From JBCBSZ01 sp039185015 (GTDB taxonomy: Bacteria; Actinomycetota; Acidimicrobiia; Acidimicrobiales; Poriferisodalaceae), in assembly GCA_039185015.1 (NCBI GenBank), contig JBCDAU010000021.1, positions 28,354 to 92,353 on the forward strand: a stretch of 64,000 bases of DNA, read 5' to 3'. The position numbers and the translations under genes are program-made. This document shows, piece after piece, positions 34,583 to 43,596 of this stretch; position 1 is the first letter of the stretch; every line of letters starts with the position of its first letter. The notes beneath the pieces were generated by a model. It had not been told where the DNA came from, made no database searches, and worked only from the letters and a program-made list of their open reading frames with translations.

Positions 34583-35347
34583 TCAGTCCGGTTTCTTCGT
34601 GGCGAGCGTGAGTCCGTCGCCGATCGGCACCAGGCAGGCGTGCACCCGTTCGTCGCCGCCCACGACACGGTTGACCTCGCGGATCGCCTCGGTGTCCGGG
34701 TCGGTCTGACCTGGATCGATGACCGACCCACCCCACAGGACGTTGTCGATCCCGATCACACCGCCCGGGCGGATCAGCTCCAGGCACAGCTCGTAGTAGG
34801 TGAGGTAGCGGCTCTTGTCCGCGTCGATGAACGCCACGTCGAACGTGCCGGCCTGGCCGTCGTCGAGGAGCGCTCGCAGCGTGTCGGCCGCCGGTGCGAT
34901 GCGGAGGTCGATCCGCTCGGCGACGCCCGCCTCGCGCCAGAACGGTTCACCGACCGAGGTCCACCGGGGTTCGACGTCGCAGGCCACGAGCAGTCCGTCC
35001 TCGGGGAGGGCTGACGCCACCGCGAGCGCCGAGTACCCGGTGAACACGCCGACCTCGATCGCACGCTTCGCTCCGAGGGTGTGCACGAGCCAGCCGAGCA
35101 GCTGTCCCTGGTCCGGGCCGATCTGCATGGTCGCCTCGGGGTTGGACCGCGTGGCCTCGCGCAGGCCCACGGCTGCCTCCGACTCGTGCACCCAGGTGCG
35201 GCGGACGTAGTCGGCGAGCGAGGCGGTCATCCTCGTGGACCGACCGTCGGACATCCGGCGGTCGCGCTGGTCGCGCGCCCAGGACAGGCCCGGCGGCTCG
35301 GGCAGGGCGCGGAGTCGGGTGCTCACCCGTTCGGCGATCGAGGTCAC
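34583..35347 (-). CDS. SAM-dependent O-methyltransferase (caffeoyl-CoA OMT-like)
   Basis: A 254-residue class-I methyltransferase of the catechol/caffeoyl-CoA group. The SAM motif is AIEVGVFTGYSALA; FDVAFIDADKSRY and IGIDNVLWGG carry metal-binding Asp and Asn residues used with catechol substrates. GTG 35347 is used; shorter starts such as the Met of MTASLADYV are possible. It is divergent from an iron-siderophore binding protein, so methylation of a catechol chelator is conceivable, but unsupported beyond position. Confidence 0.85.
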   Translation of the reverse strand: MTSIAERVSTRLRALPEPPGLSWARDQRDRRMSDGRSTRMTASLADYVRRTWVHESEAAVGLREATRSNPEATMQIGPDQGQLLGWLVHTLGAKRAIEVGVFTGYSALAVASALPEDGLLVACDVEPRWTSVGEPFWREAGVAERIDLRIAPAADTLRALLDDGQAGTFDVAFIDADKSRYLTYYELCLELIRPGGVIGIDNVLWGGSVIDPGQTDPDTEAIREVNRVVGGDERVHACLVPIGDGLTLATKKPD

Positions 35348-35392
35348 GTGTCCTCCCGGTCGTGCCACGTGGGGGCAGGATCGCTGCACGAT

Positions 35393-35411
35393 CCCTGTTC
35401 GGAGAACCTTA
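35393..35411. promoter_or_regulatory. Putative iron box before binding protein at 35435
   Basis: The 19-mer matches 12 of 19 consensus positions, with a complete AACCTTA right half. A TACGGT -10 hexamer (35423-35428) follows, 6 bases before the ATG, so the box would lie at about -20 to -40. Confidence 0.45.
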
Positions 35412-35434
35412 GGGCGCAGGGCTACGGTGCATCG

Positions 35435-36487
35435 ATGCCTCCCAGCACGAACCGGCGCCTCGGCGCCCGCCTCGCCCTGGTCAGCCCCGTCGTGGCGATC
35501 GCCCTGCTCCTCACCGGCTGCGGCGACGCCGACGACGATGCGGAGCCGGCCGCGACGAGCGCTGCGCCCGCGACGAGCGCTGCGCCCACGACCACAGCCG
35601 AGCTGACGGCGCCGCCGACGACGGCAGGGGACTTCCCGATCGTCGTCGAGCATGCGCTGGGCTCGACCGAGGTCCCGGAGGAACCGATGCGAGTCGTGGC
35701 GCTCGACGGTTCGGTGGTCGACGCGGCGTTGGCCCTCGAGCTCGAGATCATCGGCTACACCACGTTTCGGGACCCGAACGGGAGCCTGCCCGACTACTTC
35801 GGTGAGGCGCTGTCGGCGTTCGCCCCGAACGCCGAGTGGGTGGGTGATCTCACGGCGCCGAACATCGAGGCGATCCTCGCACTGGATCCCGACCTGATCG
35901 TGAGCGCAGCGGTCCGTCACGAGCTCATCTACGACGAGCTGTCGGCCGTTGCCCCGACGATCATGACCGAGTCGGCGGGCGGTGGTTGGAAGGACAGCCT
36001 CCGCCTCGTCGGTGAGGCGTCCGGACGTTCCGAGCTCGCCGAGCAGCTCATCGCGGACCACGAGTCGAGGGCTGCCGAGGTCGGTGCGGCGATCAACGCC
36101 GCCGCGGACGACCCGACGATCTCGATCGTGCGGTTCGTCGACGCGATCCGGCTCTACCAACCGGTCAGCTTCAGTGGCGGCGTCCTCGAGGACGCGGGCC
36201 TCGCCCGCCCCGAGAGCCAGCAGGATCGGGAGGACTTCATCCGCATCATCAGCGAGGAGGAGCTCGAGCTCGCCGACGCCGACGTGGTGATCTACGCGGT
36301 CTTCGACGATCCGGAGTTGATCGCGGAGGTCGACGAGGCGCTCGAAGGACCGCTGTGGGGGAGCCTCGGTGCGGTGCAGCGAGGCGAGGTGTACGCCGTG
36401 CCCGACGAGACCTGGATGGCCGGGGTCGGTCTCTTCGGCGCCAACATCATCCTCGACGACCTCGAGGAGATCTTCGGCGTCGGTTGA
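35435..36487 (+). CDS. Iron-siderophore ABC transporter binding lipoprotein (FecB type)
   Basis: A 350-residue lipoprotein: LLTGC lipobox with Cys29, a short Ala/Thr/Pro tether, then a class-III binding fold with MRVVALDGSVVDAALALELEI-type first strand (shown only in part) and NIEAILALDPDLIVSAAV. The fold has the long central helix of siderophore or haem carriers. Promoter hexamer TACGGT and an iron box lie upstream. It has no permease of its own beside it and ends in a strong terminator shared with the Fea1-like gene. Confidence 0.88.
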   Translation: MPPSTNRRLGARLALVSPVVAIALLLTGCGDADDDAEPAATSAAPATSAAPTTTAELTAPPTTAGDFPIVVEHALGSTEVPEEPMRVVALDGSVVDAALALELEIIGYTTFRDPNGSLPDYFGEALSAFAPNAEWVGDLTAPNIEAILALDPDLIVSAAVRHELIYDELSAVAPTIMTESAGGGWKDSLRLVGEASGRSELAEQLIADHESRAAEVGAAINAAADDPTISIVRFVDAIRLYQPVSFSGGVLEDAGLARPESQQDREDFIRIISEEELELADADVVIYAVFDDPELIAEVDEALEGPLWGSLGAVQRGEVYAVPDETWMAGVGLFGANIILDDLEEIFGVG

Positions 36488-36498
36488 GGAGGAGCGGG

Positions 36499-36540
36499 TC
36501 GGGTGCGGCCCGGCGGGCGGAGGTGCAGGGCCGCACCCGA
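36499..36540. terminator. Bidirectional terminator, perfect 13-bp stem
   Basis: TCGGGTGCGGCCC (36499-36511) and GGGCCGCACCCGA (36528-36540) pair perfectly around a 16-base loop. It lies between two convergent genes. Confidence 0.75.
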
Positions 36541-36546
36541 GTCCGG

Positions 36547-37794
36547 CTACTGCAGGGTGCCGATGTCGTCAGCGCTGATGCCGAGCGCGTCCCACGCCGG
36601 CTGCAGCGCAGCGCGAACCTCGTCGCCGAAGCCGTTGGCGCCCGGCTCGTTGGCGAGGTCGAAGATGGCGTTGATCGCGTCGCCGTCGGCGCCGGCCGGC
36701 ACGACGTAGGCCTCGATGACCCGCCAGAAGGCGAGGCCCTCGGCCTGGTGCACCTTCGCGAGCTCGGCGTCGCCGTCGGCCAGGTCGCCCTCGATCAGCG
36801 ATGCGTACCGGATGGCGGCCTGCGAGTAGGTGATCGCCACGTTGCGGATGACCTCGGCGGCTGCTGCTTCGGTGCCGGCGACGTCCTCGGCGAGCAGCGC
36901 GTCCCGGCCGTCGATCATCGCGGCGAGGATGGCTTCGTTGGCCTGCGCGGTCTCGCCGTCGCTCCCGGTCGTCCCGAAGTTCCCGGCCCGGCTGTTGGCA
37001 GTGCCGAAGGGAGCGCAACCGGCGTCGGCGCCTGCATAGAACGCCCAGCCTTCGTCCCAGTTGTGCACCGCGCCTTCCTGGATGTCGAAGTTGCCGTCCT
37101 GGGCCTTGCCGACCGCGACGTTCAACTCGTGGACGACCCAGGCGATCATCACCTGGTTCCGCATGCCCTTTTCGACGCCCTGGGAGCGAACGCCGTCGCT
37201 CTGGCCCTCGAACACACCGGTGCCCGACAGCGCTGCGCTGACGAAGTCATCGAGCGGCGTCGGAGTGCCGTAGAAGGCGTCGAGACCGTGGGAGCGGTCG
37301 TCTCGCGACGCGAACCCGCCGAGCGACCGGATGCCGCCGTCGCTCCGGACGGAGTTGACGCCGTCGCGATAGATCGTCTCGACCGCGGCGAAGTCGCCTG
37401 CGTCGAGGAGGTCACCGATGCCGCACAGGTCCAGCACGACGAGACGGTGGGAGTCGACGTTGGATGCGTAGTCGTACCCGCCGTCGCCCGGCGTCGCCGC
37501 CATCTCTTCCGCCTCTGCGGGCGCGGACGCCGAAGCCGATGCGGAGCCGCTCCCGGAGCTCGACGCCGAGGCGCTGCCGGAACCGGAGCCCGACGAGCTG
37601 CCGGAGCCCGATGCGGAGGCGCTGCCGGACTCGGAGCCCGAGGCGCTGCCGGACTCGGAGCCCGACGAGCTGCCGGAGCCCGATGCCGAGCTGCTGCCGG
37701 ACTCGGAGCCGTCGTCGTCGCCGCAGGCGGCGAGGAACAGGGTGAGCGCGGCGAGGACCGCGAGGAGCGTTCGAGAAGAACGACGCATGGACAA
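36547..37794 (-). CDS. Fea1-like low-iron-inducible lipoprotein
   Basis: A 415-residue lipoprotein. Signal peptide with LAAC (Cys24), then a Ser/Gly/Ala/Glu repeat tether to about residue 95. The mature domain resembles the algal Fea1/H43 family (low-iron-inducible periplasmic iron-assimilation protein): HNWDEGWAFYAG near 240, a CAPFGTA segment, NEAILAAM, and HQAEGLAFWRVIE near the end. In algae these proteins raise ferric iron uptake at the cell surface. An iron box precedes the gene and a ferric-iron ABC importer lies just upstream on the same strand, supporting a surface iron-binding role. Confidence 0.78.
   Translation of the reverse strand: MSMRRSSRTLLAVLAALTLFLAACGDDDGSESGSSSASGSGSSSGSESGSASGSESGSASASGSGSSSGSGSGSASASSSGSGSASASASAPAEAEEMAATPGDGGYDYASNVDSHRLVVLDLCGIGDLLDAGDFAAVETIYRDGVNSVRSDGGIRSLGGFASRDDRSHGLDAFYGTPTPLDDFVSAALSGTGVFEGQSDGVRSQGVEKGMRNQVMIAWVVHELNVAVGKAQDGNFDIQEGAVHNWDEGWAFYAGADAGCAPFGTANSRAGNFGTTGSDGETAQANEAILAAMIDGRDALLAEDVAGTEAAAAEVIRNVAITYSQAAIRYASLIEGDLADGDAELAKVHQAEGLAFWRVIEAYVVPAGADGDAINAIFDLANEPGANGFGDEVRAALQPAWDALGISADDIGTLQ
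37550..37710. repeat. In-gene tandem repeats coding a Ser/Gly/Glu/Ala tether
   Basis: Imperfect repeats of gctgccggagcccga and gccgaggc units encode the low-complexity linker of the Fea1-like lipoprotein. Similar repeats occur in efeO (62880-63045). Confidence 0.6.
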
Positions 37795-37821
37795 CCTCTG
37801 TCACTAGGGGGCCGCAGGATC

Positions 37822-37840
37822 ATAGGTATGCCTAACGGGC
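37822..37840. promoter_or_regulatory. Putative iron box before Fea1-like gene
   Basis: ATAGGTATGCCTAACGGGC matches 13 of 19 consensus positions (AGGTA, GCCTAAC cores). It lies 28-46 bases upstream of the Fea1-like start on the minus strand, in the 81-base gap after the ferric ABC ATPase. Confidence 0.6.
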
Positions 37841-37875
37841 TCCACAAGCACTGCCTAGCGAGTGGTCGTCGTCGA

Positions 37876-38922
37876 TCAGGGCTCCGTCGTGTCGGCGACC
37901 ACGACCTGGCGATGACCGACGACGAGGCCGAGGTGGCCCCGCGCGCCGACCGGTGGTGCGGCGAGGTGCGAGGTGAACACGGCGATCGGCGGCGCCCCGC
38001 CGGCCCGGGCCGTCAACAGCCAACCGCTGCCGTGGTACTCCGCGGCGACGACCTCGGCCTCGCCGTCGGCGGCGACGGCGAACGAGACATCGTCGGGCCG
38101 GACCATCGCGGTGGCTCCCGTCGGAGCGCGTCCGTCGAGATCGACCGGTCCGAGGACCGTGTGGGGTGAGGGCGAGGTCTCGATCGGGAGGAAGGTCGCC
38201 TCGCCCATGAACGCGCCGACGAAGGCGTCGACCGGGCGGTGGAACACCGCGGCGGGTGTGTCGAGCTGCTCGATTCGGCCGCGGCGCATGACCGCGATGC
38301 GGTCGGCGATGGCCAGCGCCTCCCGCTGGTCGTGGGTCACGAAGACCGCCGGCGTGGCCGTGGCCTTCAGCGCTGCGACGACGTCCTGGCGGAGCTGGAC
38401 CCGCAGGTTGTGGTCGAGGCTCGCGAAGGGCTCGTCGAAGAGCATGAGCGACGGTGCGGGTGCCAGCGCACGGGCCAGGGCGACCCGTTGGCGCTCACCG
38501 CCCGACAGCTCGTGCGGGTACCGGTCTCCGTACGAGCCGAGGCTGACGAGCTCGAGCATCTCGGCCACCCGATCGGCGACCTCGCGCTTGGGCACATCAC
38601 GGACCCCGAAGCCGACGTTGTCCCGAACGCAGAGGTGGGGGAACAGCGCGTGCTCCTGGAACACCAACCCGGCCGGACGTCGCTCCGGGGGGAGACGCAC
38701 CGACCCGTCCTCGACGAGCTGCCCGGACAGCCGGATCGTGCCGGAGTCGGCAGCGACGAGGCCGGCGATCGTCCGGAGCAGCGTCGACTTGCCGCAGCCG
38801 CTCGGCCCGACGAGGGCGAGCACCTCGTCGTCGCGCAGCACCAGATCGACGCCGTCGACCGCGACGACGTCGTCGTAGGTCTTGACGAGACCCGTGACCT
38901 CCAGAGGTGCTGCGTCGCTCAC
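37876..38922 (-). CDS. Ferric-iron ABC importer ATPase (FbpC type)
   Basis: A 348-residue ATPase: Walker A GPSGCGKST, signature LSGGERQR, Walker B LMLFDEPFASLD, H-loop VTHD, then a TOBE-like C-terminal region (about 240-345). The length and TOBE extension fit FbpC/CysA-type importers. It overlaps the permease gene by 4 bases and is the third gene of the operon after the binding protein and permease. It powers uptake of free ferric iron or a simple chelate. Confidence 0.9.
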   Translation of the reverse strand: MSDAAPLEVTGLVKTYDDVVAVDGVDLVLRDDEVLALVGPSGCGKSTLLRTIAGLVAADSGTIRLSGQLVEDGSVRLPPERRPAGLVFQEHALFPHLCVRDNVGFGVRDVPKREVADRVAEMLELVSLGSYGDRYPHELSGGERQRVALARALAPAPSLMLFDEPFASLDHNLRVQLRQDVVAALKATATPAVFVTHDQREALAIADRIAVMRRGRIEQLDTPAAVFHRPVDAFVGAFMGEATFLPIETSPSPHTVLGPVDLDGRAPTGATAMVRPDDVSFAVAADGEAEVVAAEYHGSGWLLTARAGGAPPIAVFTSHLAAPPVGARGHLGLVVGHRQVVVADTTEP

Positions 38923-40610
38923 GTCGCCTCAGCGTGACGGGAGAGCTGGAGCGAGAGCAACCCCACGGGGATGAGGGCGACGACGATGATCGCGAGCGCG
39001 GGCAGCGCCGCCTGCTCGAAGCGGGACTCCGTGGCGAGGTTGTAGGTCCACACGGGCAGCGTGTTGAACCCGATCGGCCGGAGCAACAGGGCGATCGGCA
39101 GCTCCTTGAGCGCGTCGACGGCGACCAGCACGGCTCCGGTCAACACGCTGGTCCGGGCGAGCGGCACGTGGATGCGTCCGACGATCGAGCTCGGGCGGCT
39201 GCCGAGGCTGCGCGCGGAGGCGGTCACCTCTTCCGGGACCTGCTCGAGGCCGGCCTCGATGGCGTTCAACCCGGGCGCGAGGAAGCGGACGCTGTAGGCG
39301 TACACGAGTCCGACGAGGGAGCCCGTGGCGACGACGCCGGGCAGTCCCAAGCCGATGCCCTCGAGCACGTCGTCGAGCGCGACGAGGGCGAGCACGACGC
39401 CGATGGCGACGACCGGACCGGGCACGGCGTACCCGATCGCCGTCATGCGGGAGGCGATGCCGATGCCGCGGCCCCGTGAGAAGCGCGGTCCGTTGGTCAG
39501 CACGAGGGCGAGCACGACGCAGACGACGGCCGTGAGGGAGGCCAGGATGAGCGAGTTCTGCAGGAACTCGGTGAACCGATCGACCAGCGGCGTGCCTCGG
39601 TCGCCGGTCGCCTCCTCGACCGCCCAGAACGTGAGCTGCGCCGTCGGGGCGCCGAACGAGGCGAGCAGCACGACGGCGCACGTGGTGAACGCGGCGGCTG
39701 CCTTGGCGCCGCGCAGTCGCCGGGGACCCACGCCCGCTGCGGCCCCGCCGGCCTCGCCGAAGCGAGCCCGGCCTCGGAGCACGCGTTCGAGTCCGATGAT
39801 CATCAACGCGACCACCAGCACGAGGGTGGCGAACTCCGAGGCCGCATCCCGGTCGAACGTGCCGCGCCAGATCCGGAACACGCCGACCGACACCGTGTCG
39901 ACGCCGAAGTACTGGACGGTGGCGAAGTCGGTGAGCGTCTCCATCATCACGACGGCGACACCGGCGGCGAGCGCCGGCCGGAGCAGCGGGAACAGCACTC
40001 GACGCGCCGCCTCGAACGGTCCGGCGCCGAGGCTGCGGGCGACCTCGTAGGCGCCGCCCGCCTGATCGGCGAGCGCGGCGCGGGCGAGGAGGAAGACGTA
40101 GGGGTACAGCACCAGCGTGAACACGACGATCGCGCCGCCCATCGACCGGACCTCGGGGAACCAGGCGTCCTGCCCGAAGGTGTCCCGCCACCAGTTCTGG
40201 ATCGGTCCGGTGAAGCCGATGACCGACAGCGTGACGAAGCCCAGTACGTAGGACGGCATCGCCAGCGGAGCGATGAGCAGCCACCCGAACAGCCGAGAGC
40301 CCGGGAACCGGTAGGCGCTGATCAGCCAGGCGAGGCCGCCGCCCAGCAGCAACGAGCCTGCGCTGACGCCGATCAGCAGGACGGCGGTGTCGACGAGCTG
40401 GTCGGGCAGGCGCGTGCGCCACTGCTGGCGCCAGACCTCGACGTTCGGGTCGAGGACGCTGACGGCGAGGAAACCGATCGGGATGACGGCGAGTGTCGCG
40501 ACGACGAACGCCACGACCGGCCAGCCGAGCTGGCTGGCGCGGTCGCCGGCGGACCGCTCGACGCGTTGCCCCTCCGGCGTGCCCCCCTGCGTCGGGGCCG
40601 CTGCGGTCAA
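38919..40610 (-). CDS. Ferric-iron ABC importer permease (FbpB type, fused)
   Basis: A 563-residue permease with about twelve transmembrane helices in two similar halves, each with an EAA-type ATPase contact loop (ARSLGAGPFEAARRVLFPLL and ARSLGSRPSSIVGRIHVPL). The two-half fusion is the rule for FbpB/SfuB. One base separates it from the binding-protein gene upstream, so the operon runs binding protein, permease, ATPase. Confidence 0.92.
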   Translation of the reverse strand: MTAAAPTQGGTPEGQRVERSAGDRASQLGWPVVAFVVATLAVIPIGFLAVSVLDPNVEVWRQQWRTRLPDQLVDTAVLLIGVSAGSLLLGGGLAWLISAYRFPGSRLFGWLLIAPLAMPSYVLGFVTLSVIGFTGPIQNWWRDTFGQDAWFPEVRSMGGAIVVFTLVLYPYVFLLARAALADQAGGAYEVARSLGAGPFEAARRVLFPLLRPALAAGVAVVMMETLTDFATVQYFGVDTVSVGVFRIWRGTFDRDAASEFATLVLVVALMIIGLERVLRGRARFGEAGGAAAGVGPRRLRGAKAAAAFTTCAVVLLASFGAPTAQLTFWAVEEATGDRGTPLVDRFTEFLQNSLILASLTAVVCVVLALVLTNGPRFSRGRGIGIASRMTAIGYAVPGPVVAIGVVLALVALDDVLEGIGLGLPGVVATGSLVGLVYAYSVRFLAPGLNAIEAGLEQVPEEVTASARSLGSRPSSIVGRIHVPLARTSVLTGAVLVAVDALKELPIALLLRPIGFNTLPVWTYNLATESRFEQAALPALAIIVVALIPVGLLSLQLSRHAEAT

Positions 40611-40611
40611 C

Positions 40612-41622
40612 TCACTCGTAGTCGGCCTCGTCGAGCAGGCGCACCGCGTCGGCGTTGAGGCGGCCCCACTCGGCGGCGTTGGTCGAGTCGGCCACGAAGG
40701 TCTCGCCGAACGTGGTGGCGATCAGCGTCTCAGGGGCGACGTCGGGGTTCACCGGGTACTCGTGGTTCCCGTCGACGAACGCGCTCTGGCCGTCGGTGGC
40801 CAGCCACTCGAGCAGCTGCTGAGCGAGCTCGGGGTCGTCGGCGAAGCGAGTGATGCCGGCTCCCGAGATGTTGACGTGGGTGCCGTTGCCATCCTGGTCG
40901 GCCCACTGCAGCGCGACCGGGTAGGTGTCGTCTTCCTCGAGCTCCCGAGCCAGGTAGTAGTGGTTCGTGATGGCGACGTCGCAGAGCCCGTCGCGGATCG
41001 AGTTGAGGGCGATCACGTCGTTGGAGAGGATCTCGGCGTTGTCCGCCCAGCCCTCGACGATCTCCAGCGCGCCGTCGTAGCCGCGGCTACCGATCAGGCT
41101 GGCCACCAGCGACTGCGTGTAGGCGTTCGACGAGTTGCGGAGGCACACCCGGCCTTCCCACTCGGGGGAAGCGAGCTCCTCGTAGGTCGTCGGGACCTCG
41201 TCGGGCGAGAGCCGCTCGGGGCTGTAGACGATGGTCCGGGCACGGGCGCTCAGTGCGAACCACTGGTTGCCGGGGTCCCGGAGCGCCTCGGGAACGGCCT
41301 CCTCGAGGATGGGTGAGTCGAGCTCGAGGAAGAGGCCCTGCTCGGCGGCCTGGGCGAGGTTGCCGGCATCGACGGTCATGTAGATGTCGGCCTCGGTGTC
41401 CTCGCCTTCGGCAGCGATGCGCTCGCGCAGCTCGGCATCGGACCCCTCGAGGAACTCGATGCTGATGCCGGTCTCCTCGGCGAACTGCGTGAACGCCTCT
41501 TCGAGGTCGTAGTGACGACCCGTGTAGATGCGGATCGTGTCCTCGTCGCCACCGCTGCTGCACGCTCCGAGCGCGAGCGCGGCGAGGGCGGCGAAGCCGA
41601 GCAGGAAACGGCGAGAGGTCAT
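40612..41622 (-). CDS. Ferric-iron binding lipoprotein (FutA/FbpA/IdiA type)
   Basis: A 336-residue class-D binding lipoprotein with lipobox LGAC (Cys21). IYTGRHY, RARTIVYSPERL, TNHYYLA and HVNISGAG match the FutA/IdiA group, in which Tyr residues such as those of GRHY and NHYY bind ferric iron directly. It should deliver Fe3+ to the permease and ATPase that follow in the operon. A putative iron box lies about 90-105 bases upstream. Confidence 0.92.
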   Translation of the reverse strand: MTSRRFLLGFAALAALALGACSSGGDEDTIRIYTGRHYDLEEAFTQFAEETGISIEFLEGSDAELRERIAAEGEDTEADIYMTVDAGNLAQAAEQGLFLELDSPILEEAVPEALRDPGNQWFALSARARTIVYSPERLSPDEVPTTYEELASPEWEGRVCLRNSSNAYTQSLVASLIGSRGYDGALEIVEGWADNAEILSNDVIALNSIRDGLCDVAITNHYYLARELEEDDTYPVALQWADQDGNGTHVNISGAGITRFADDPELAQQLLEWLATDGQSAFVDGNHEYPVNPDVAPETLIATTFGETFVADSTNAAEWGRLNADAVRLLDEADYE

Positions 41623-41709
41623 GGTTCGGGGCCTCCGAGGGTGTTGGCGCCCGGGGGGCGGGCGTCAGCTCCGGGGAATGTTATCGATGGTCGAAGTGGA
41701 GTTGGCAAA

Positions 41710-41728
41710 GCACGTGTGGCTTTCCTAA
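41710..41728. promoter_or_regulatory. Putative iron box of the ferric ABC operon
   Basis: On the minus strand TTAGGAAAGCCACACGTGC matches 12 of 19 consensus positions (TTAGG, AAGCC). It lies in the 138-base gap upstream of the ferric binding protein. Confidence 0.45.
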
Positions 41729-41760
41729 CGCCGAGACGGGGAGCCCCGGTTCCGCGAGTC

Positions 41761-43596
41761 TCAGGAGTGGAAGCGCTCGGCGGTCCGACCCCGCGAGGCC
41801 GTCCAGGCCGACCAGAGCTCGGCGTAGGCGCCGCCGGCAGCCACGAGGTCGTCATGGTGGCCGTCGGCGACGATCCGGCCCTGTTCCATGACGACGACCC
41901 GATCGGCGCGAGCGGCGACGTCGAGGCGATGCGCGACGGCGATGACCGTCCGTCCCGCGAGGGTCCGCTCCAGCGCCGCCTCGGTCCGTGCCGCGGCGAT
42001 CGGATCGAGCGAAGCGGTCGCCTCGTCGAGGACGACGACAGCGGGTGATGCGCAGACCAGGCGGGCGAGCGCCAGCTGCTGTCGGCGCACGGGGTCGAGC
42101 GGCACGTCCGCGGTGCCGACGATCGTGTCGAGACCGTTGGGCAGCCCTTCGTACCAGCCGAGCGCGCCGACGATCTCGAAGGCCGACCGGGCCTCGTCGT
42201 CGCCCAGCTCGCCCCGAGCGAGGGAGAGGTTGTCGCGCAGCGAGCGGGCGAAGGAGTGGGACTCCTGGGTGACCAGGCACACGCGGTGCGGGGAGTCGGC
42301 TCGCCGCGACGAGGTGGTCGGTCGACCGGCGAGCAGGACGTCGCCGTGCTGCGGGTGGTGGAACCCGGCGATCAGCTTGGCGAGCGTCGACTTCCCTGCG
42401 CCCGAGGGTCCGACCACCACGATCCGCTCTCCCGCCTCGACACGGAGGTCGAGCCCGTCGATCACCGGTCGGTCGCCGTAGCCGAAGGTGACCCCGCGCA
42501 ACGCGATCGCTGCGCTCCGGTCCGGCGACCCCGCCCGGGCCGGCCCGTCGGAGGACTCGGCCGCAGCCGCGGGCTCGGAGCGTTCGAGTTGGGTGATGCC
42601 GACGATCCGCCCGAGTGAGGCGGTGGCCTGTTGCAGCTCGTCGAGCTGCTCGAGGATCGAGCCGATGGGGTCGAACGAGCGGATGACGTAGAGCGCGACC
42701 GCGCTCACCGCACCGAGGCTGGCCGAGCCCGAGTCGACCATCGCCGCTCCGACGGCGATCACGGCCACGAGCGAGCAGGCGAGTCCGATGCGGACCGCCG
42801 GGCGGAGCACGTTGCGGGCCGCGGTCGACGACAGGCGGGCGTCGATCACCGCGGCACCGGCGCCGATGCCGTCGTTCCGCCAGTCCTCCGCAGCACCGAA
42901 CGCCCGCAGCGTGGGCTCACCGTCGTAGCCCTCGAGCAGCACCGTCGACAGGTCGGCGATCGACTCGCGCTCCCGGCGATATCGACTCGGAGCCCGTCGG
43001 GCGTACCACCAGGTCCCCCCGGCGACGCTCGGGACGGCGGCGAGGATCGCCACCGCCGCGAGCGCAGGCTCGACGAGGAAGAGCGCGACGGCGGTGAGGA
43101 GCAGCTCGATCACCGACAACAACAGAACGGGCAGCGTTCGCTGGACGGCGGTGGCGAGCGTGTTCACGTCGCCGGTCAGCCGTGCGACGAGGTCGCCGCT
43201 GCCACCGCGCTCGATCCGATCGACATCCGCGTCGACGGCGTGGTCGAAGGCCTCGGTCCGCAACTCGGCCAACGCGGACTCGCCGAAGCTCGCGGCCTGC
43301 ACGACGCCGGCCCACACCAGCACCGCGCCGACGAACGCCGCGATCGCGTAGATCCCGGCCGCCCACAGCACCACGGATCGTGCGTCGCCTGCGCTCCGCT
43401 CGCCCCTCGCGACCTCGTCAACGGCATCGACGACCGCGCCGATGAGCACCGGACCGATCAGCTGGACGCCGACGGCCACCCCGGCCAGGCCGACCAGCAC
43501 GATCGCTCCGCGGCGGCGATCGCCGATCAACCGGGCGAGTCGACGGCGCGCCTGCCGGGCCCCGGCGGTCGGGAGGGCGTCCTCGACCCCGGTCAC
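41761..43596 (-). CDS. ABC exporter half-transporter, catalytic partner
   Basis: A 611-residue type-IV half-transporter: six membrane helices (about 30-310) and an ABC domain. Walker A GPSGAGKST (near 398), Walker B VVLDEATASLD (near 518) and H-loop AHR are intact, but the signature LSGGQ is replaced by LDPVRRQQ (near 500). Its GTG start overlaps the stop of the partner gene at 43593 by 4 bases, so the two form a heterodimer. Exact complementarity with the partner leaves one working ATP site. Substrate is unknown; the setting suggests a chelator exporter. Confidence 0.87.
   Translation of the reverse strand: MTGVEDALPTAGARQARRRLARLIGDRRRGAIVLVGLAGVAVGVQLIGPVLIGAVVDAVDEVARGERSAGDARSVVLWAAGIYAIAAFVGAVLVWAGVVQAASFGESALAELRTEAFDHAVDADVDRIERGGSGDLVARLTGDVNTLATAVQRTLPVLLLSVIELLLTAVALFLVEPALAAVAILAAVPSVAGGTWWYARRAPSRYRRERESIADLSTVLLEGYDGEPTLRAFGAAEDWRNDGIGAGAAVIDARLSSTAARNVLRPAVRIGLACSLVAVIAVGAAMVDSGSASLGAVSAVALYVIRSFDPIGSILEQLDELQQATASLGRIVGITQLERSEPAAAAESSDGPARAGSPDRSAAIALRGVTFGYGDRPVIDGLDLRVEAGERIVVVGPSGAGKSTLAKLIAGFHHPQHGDVLLAGRPTTSSRRADSPHRVCLVTQESHSFARSLRDNLSLARGELGDDEARSAFEIVGALGWYEGLPNGLDTIVGTADVPLDPVRRQQLALARLVCASPAVVVLDEATASLDPIAAARTEAALERTLAGRTVIAVAHRLDVAARADRVVVMEQGRIVADGHHDDLVAAGGAYAELWSAWTASRGRTAERFHS

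Noticed and set aside
32783..35014. Open frame of about 743 codons on the plus strand
   Set aside because: It runs antisense to the DUF779, aldehyde dehydrogenase and methyltransferase genes, which have full catalytic motifs; it is a shadow.
38929..40422. Open frame of about 497 codons in another minus-strand frame
   Set aside because: It overlaps the FbpB-type permease and is rich in Arg/Pro/His without any fold signature.
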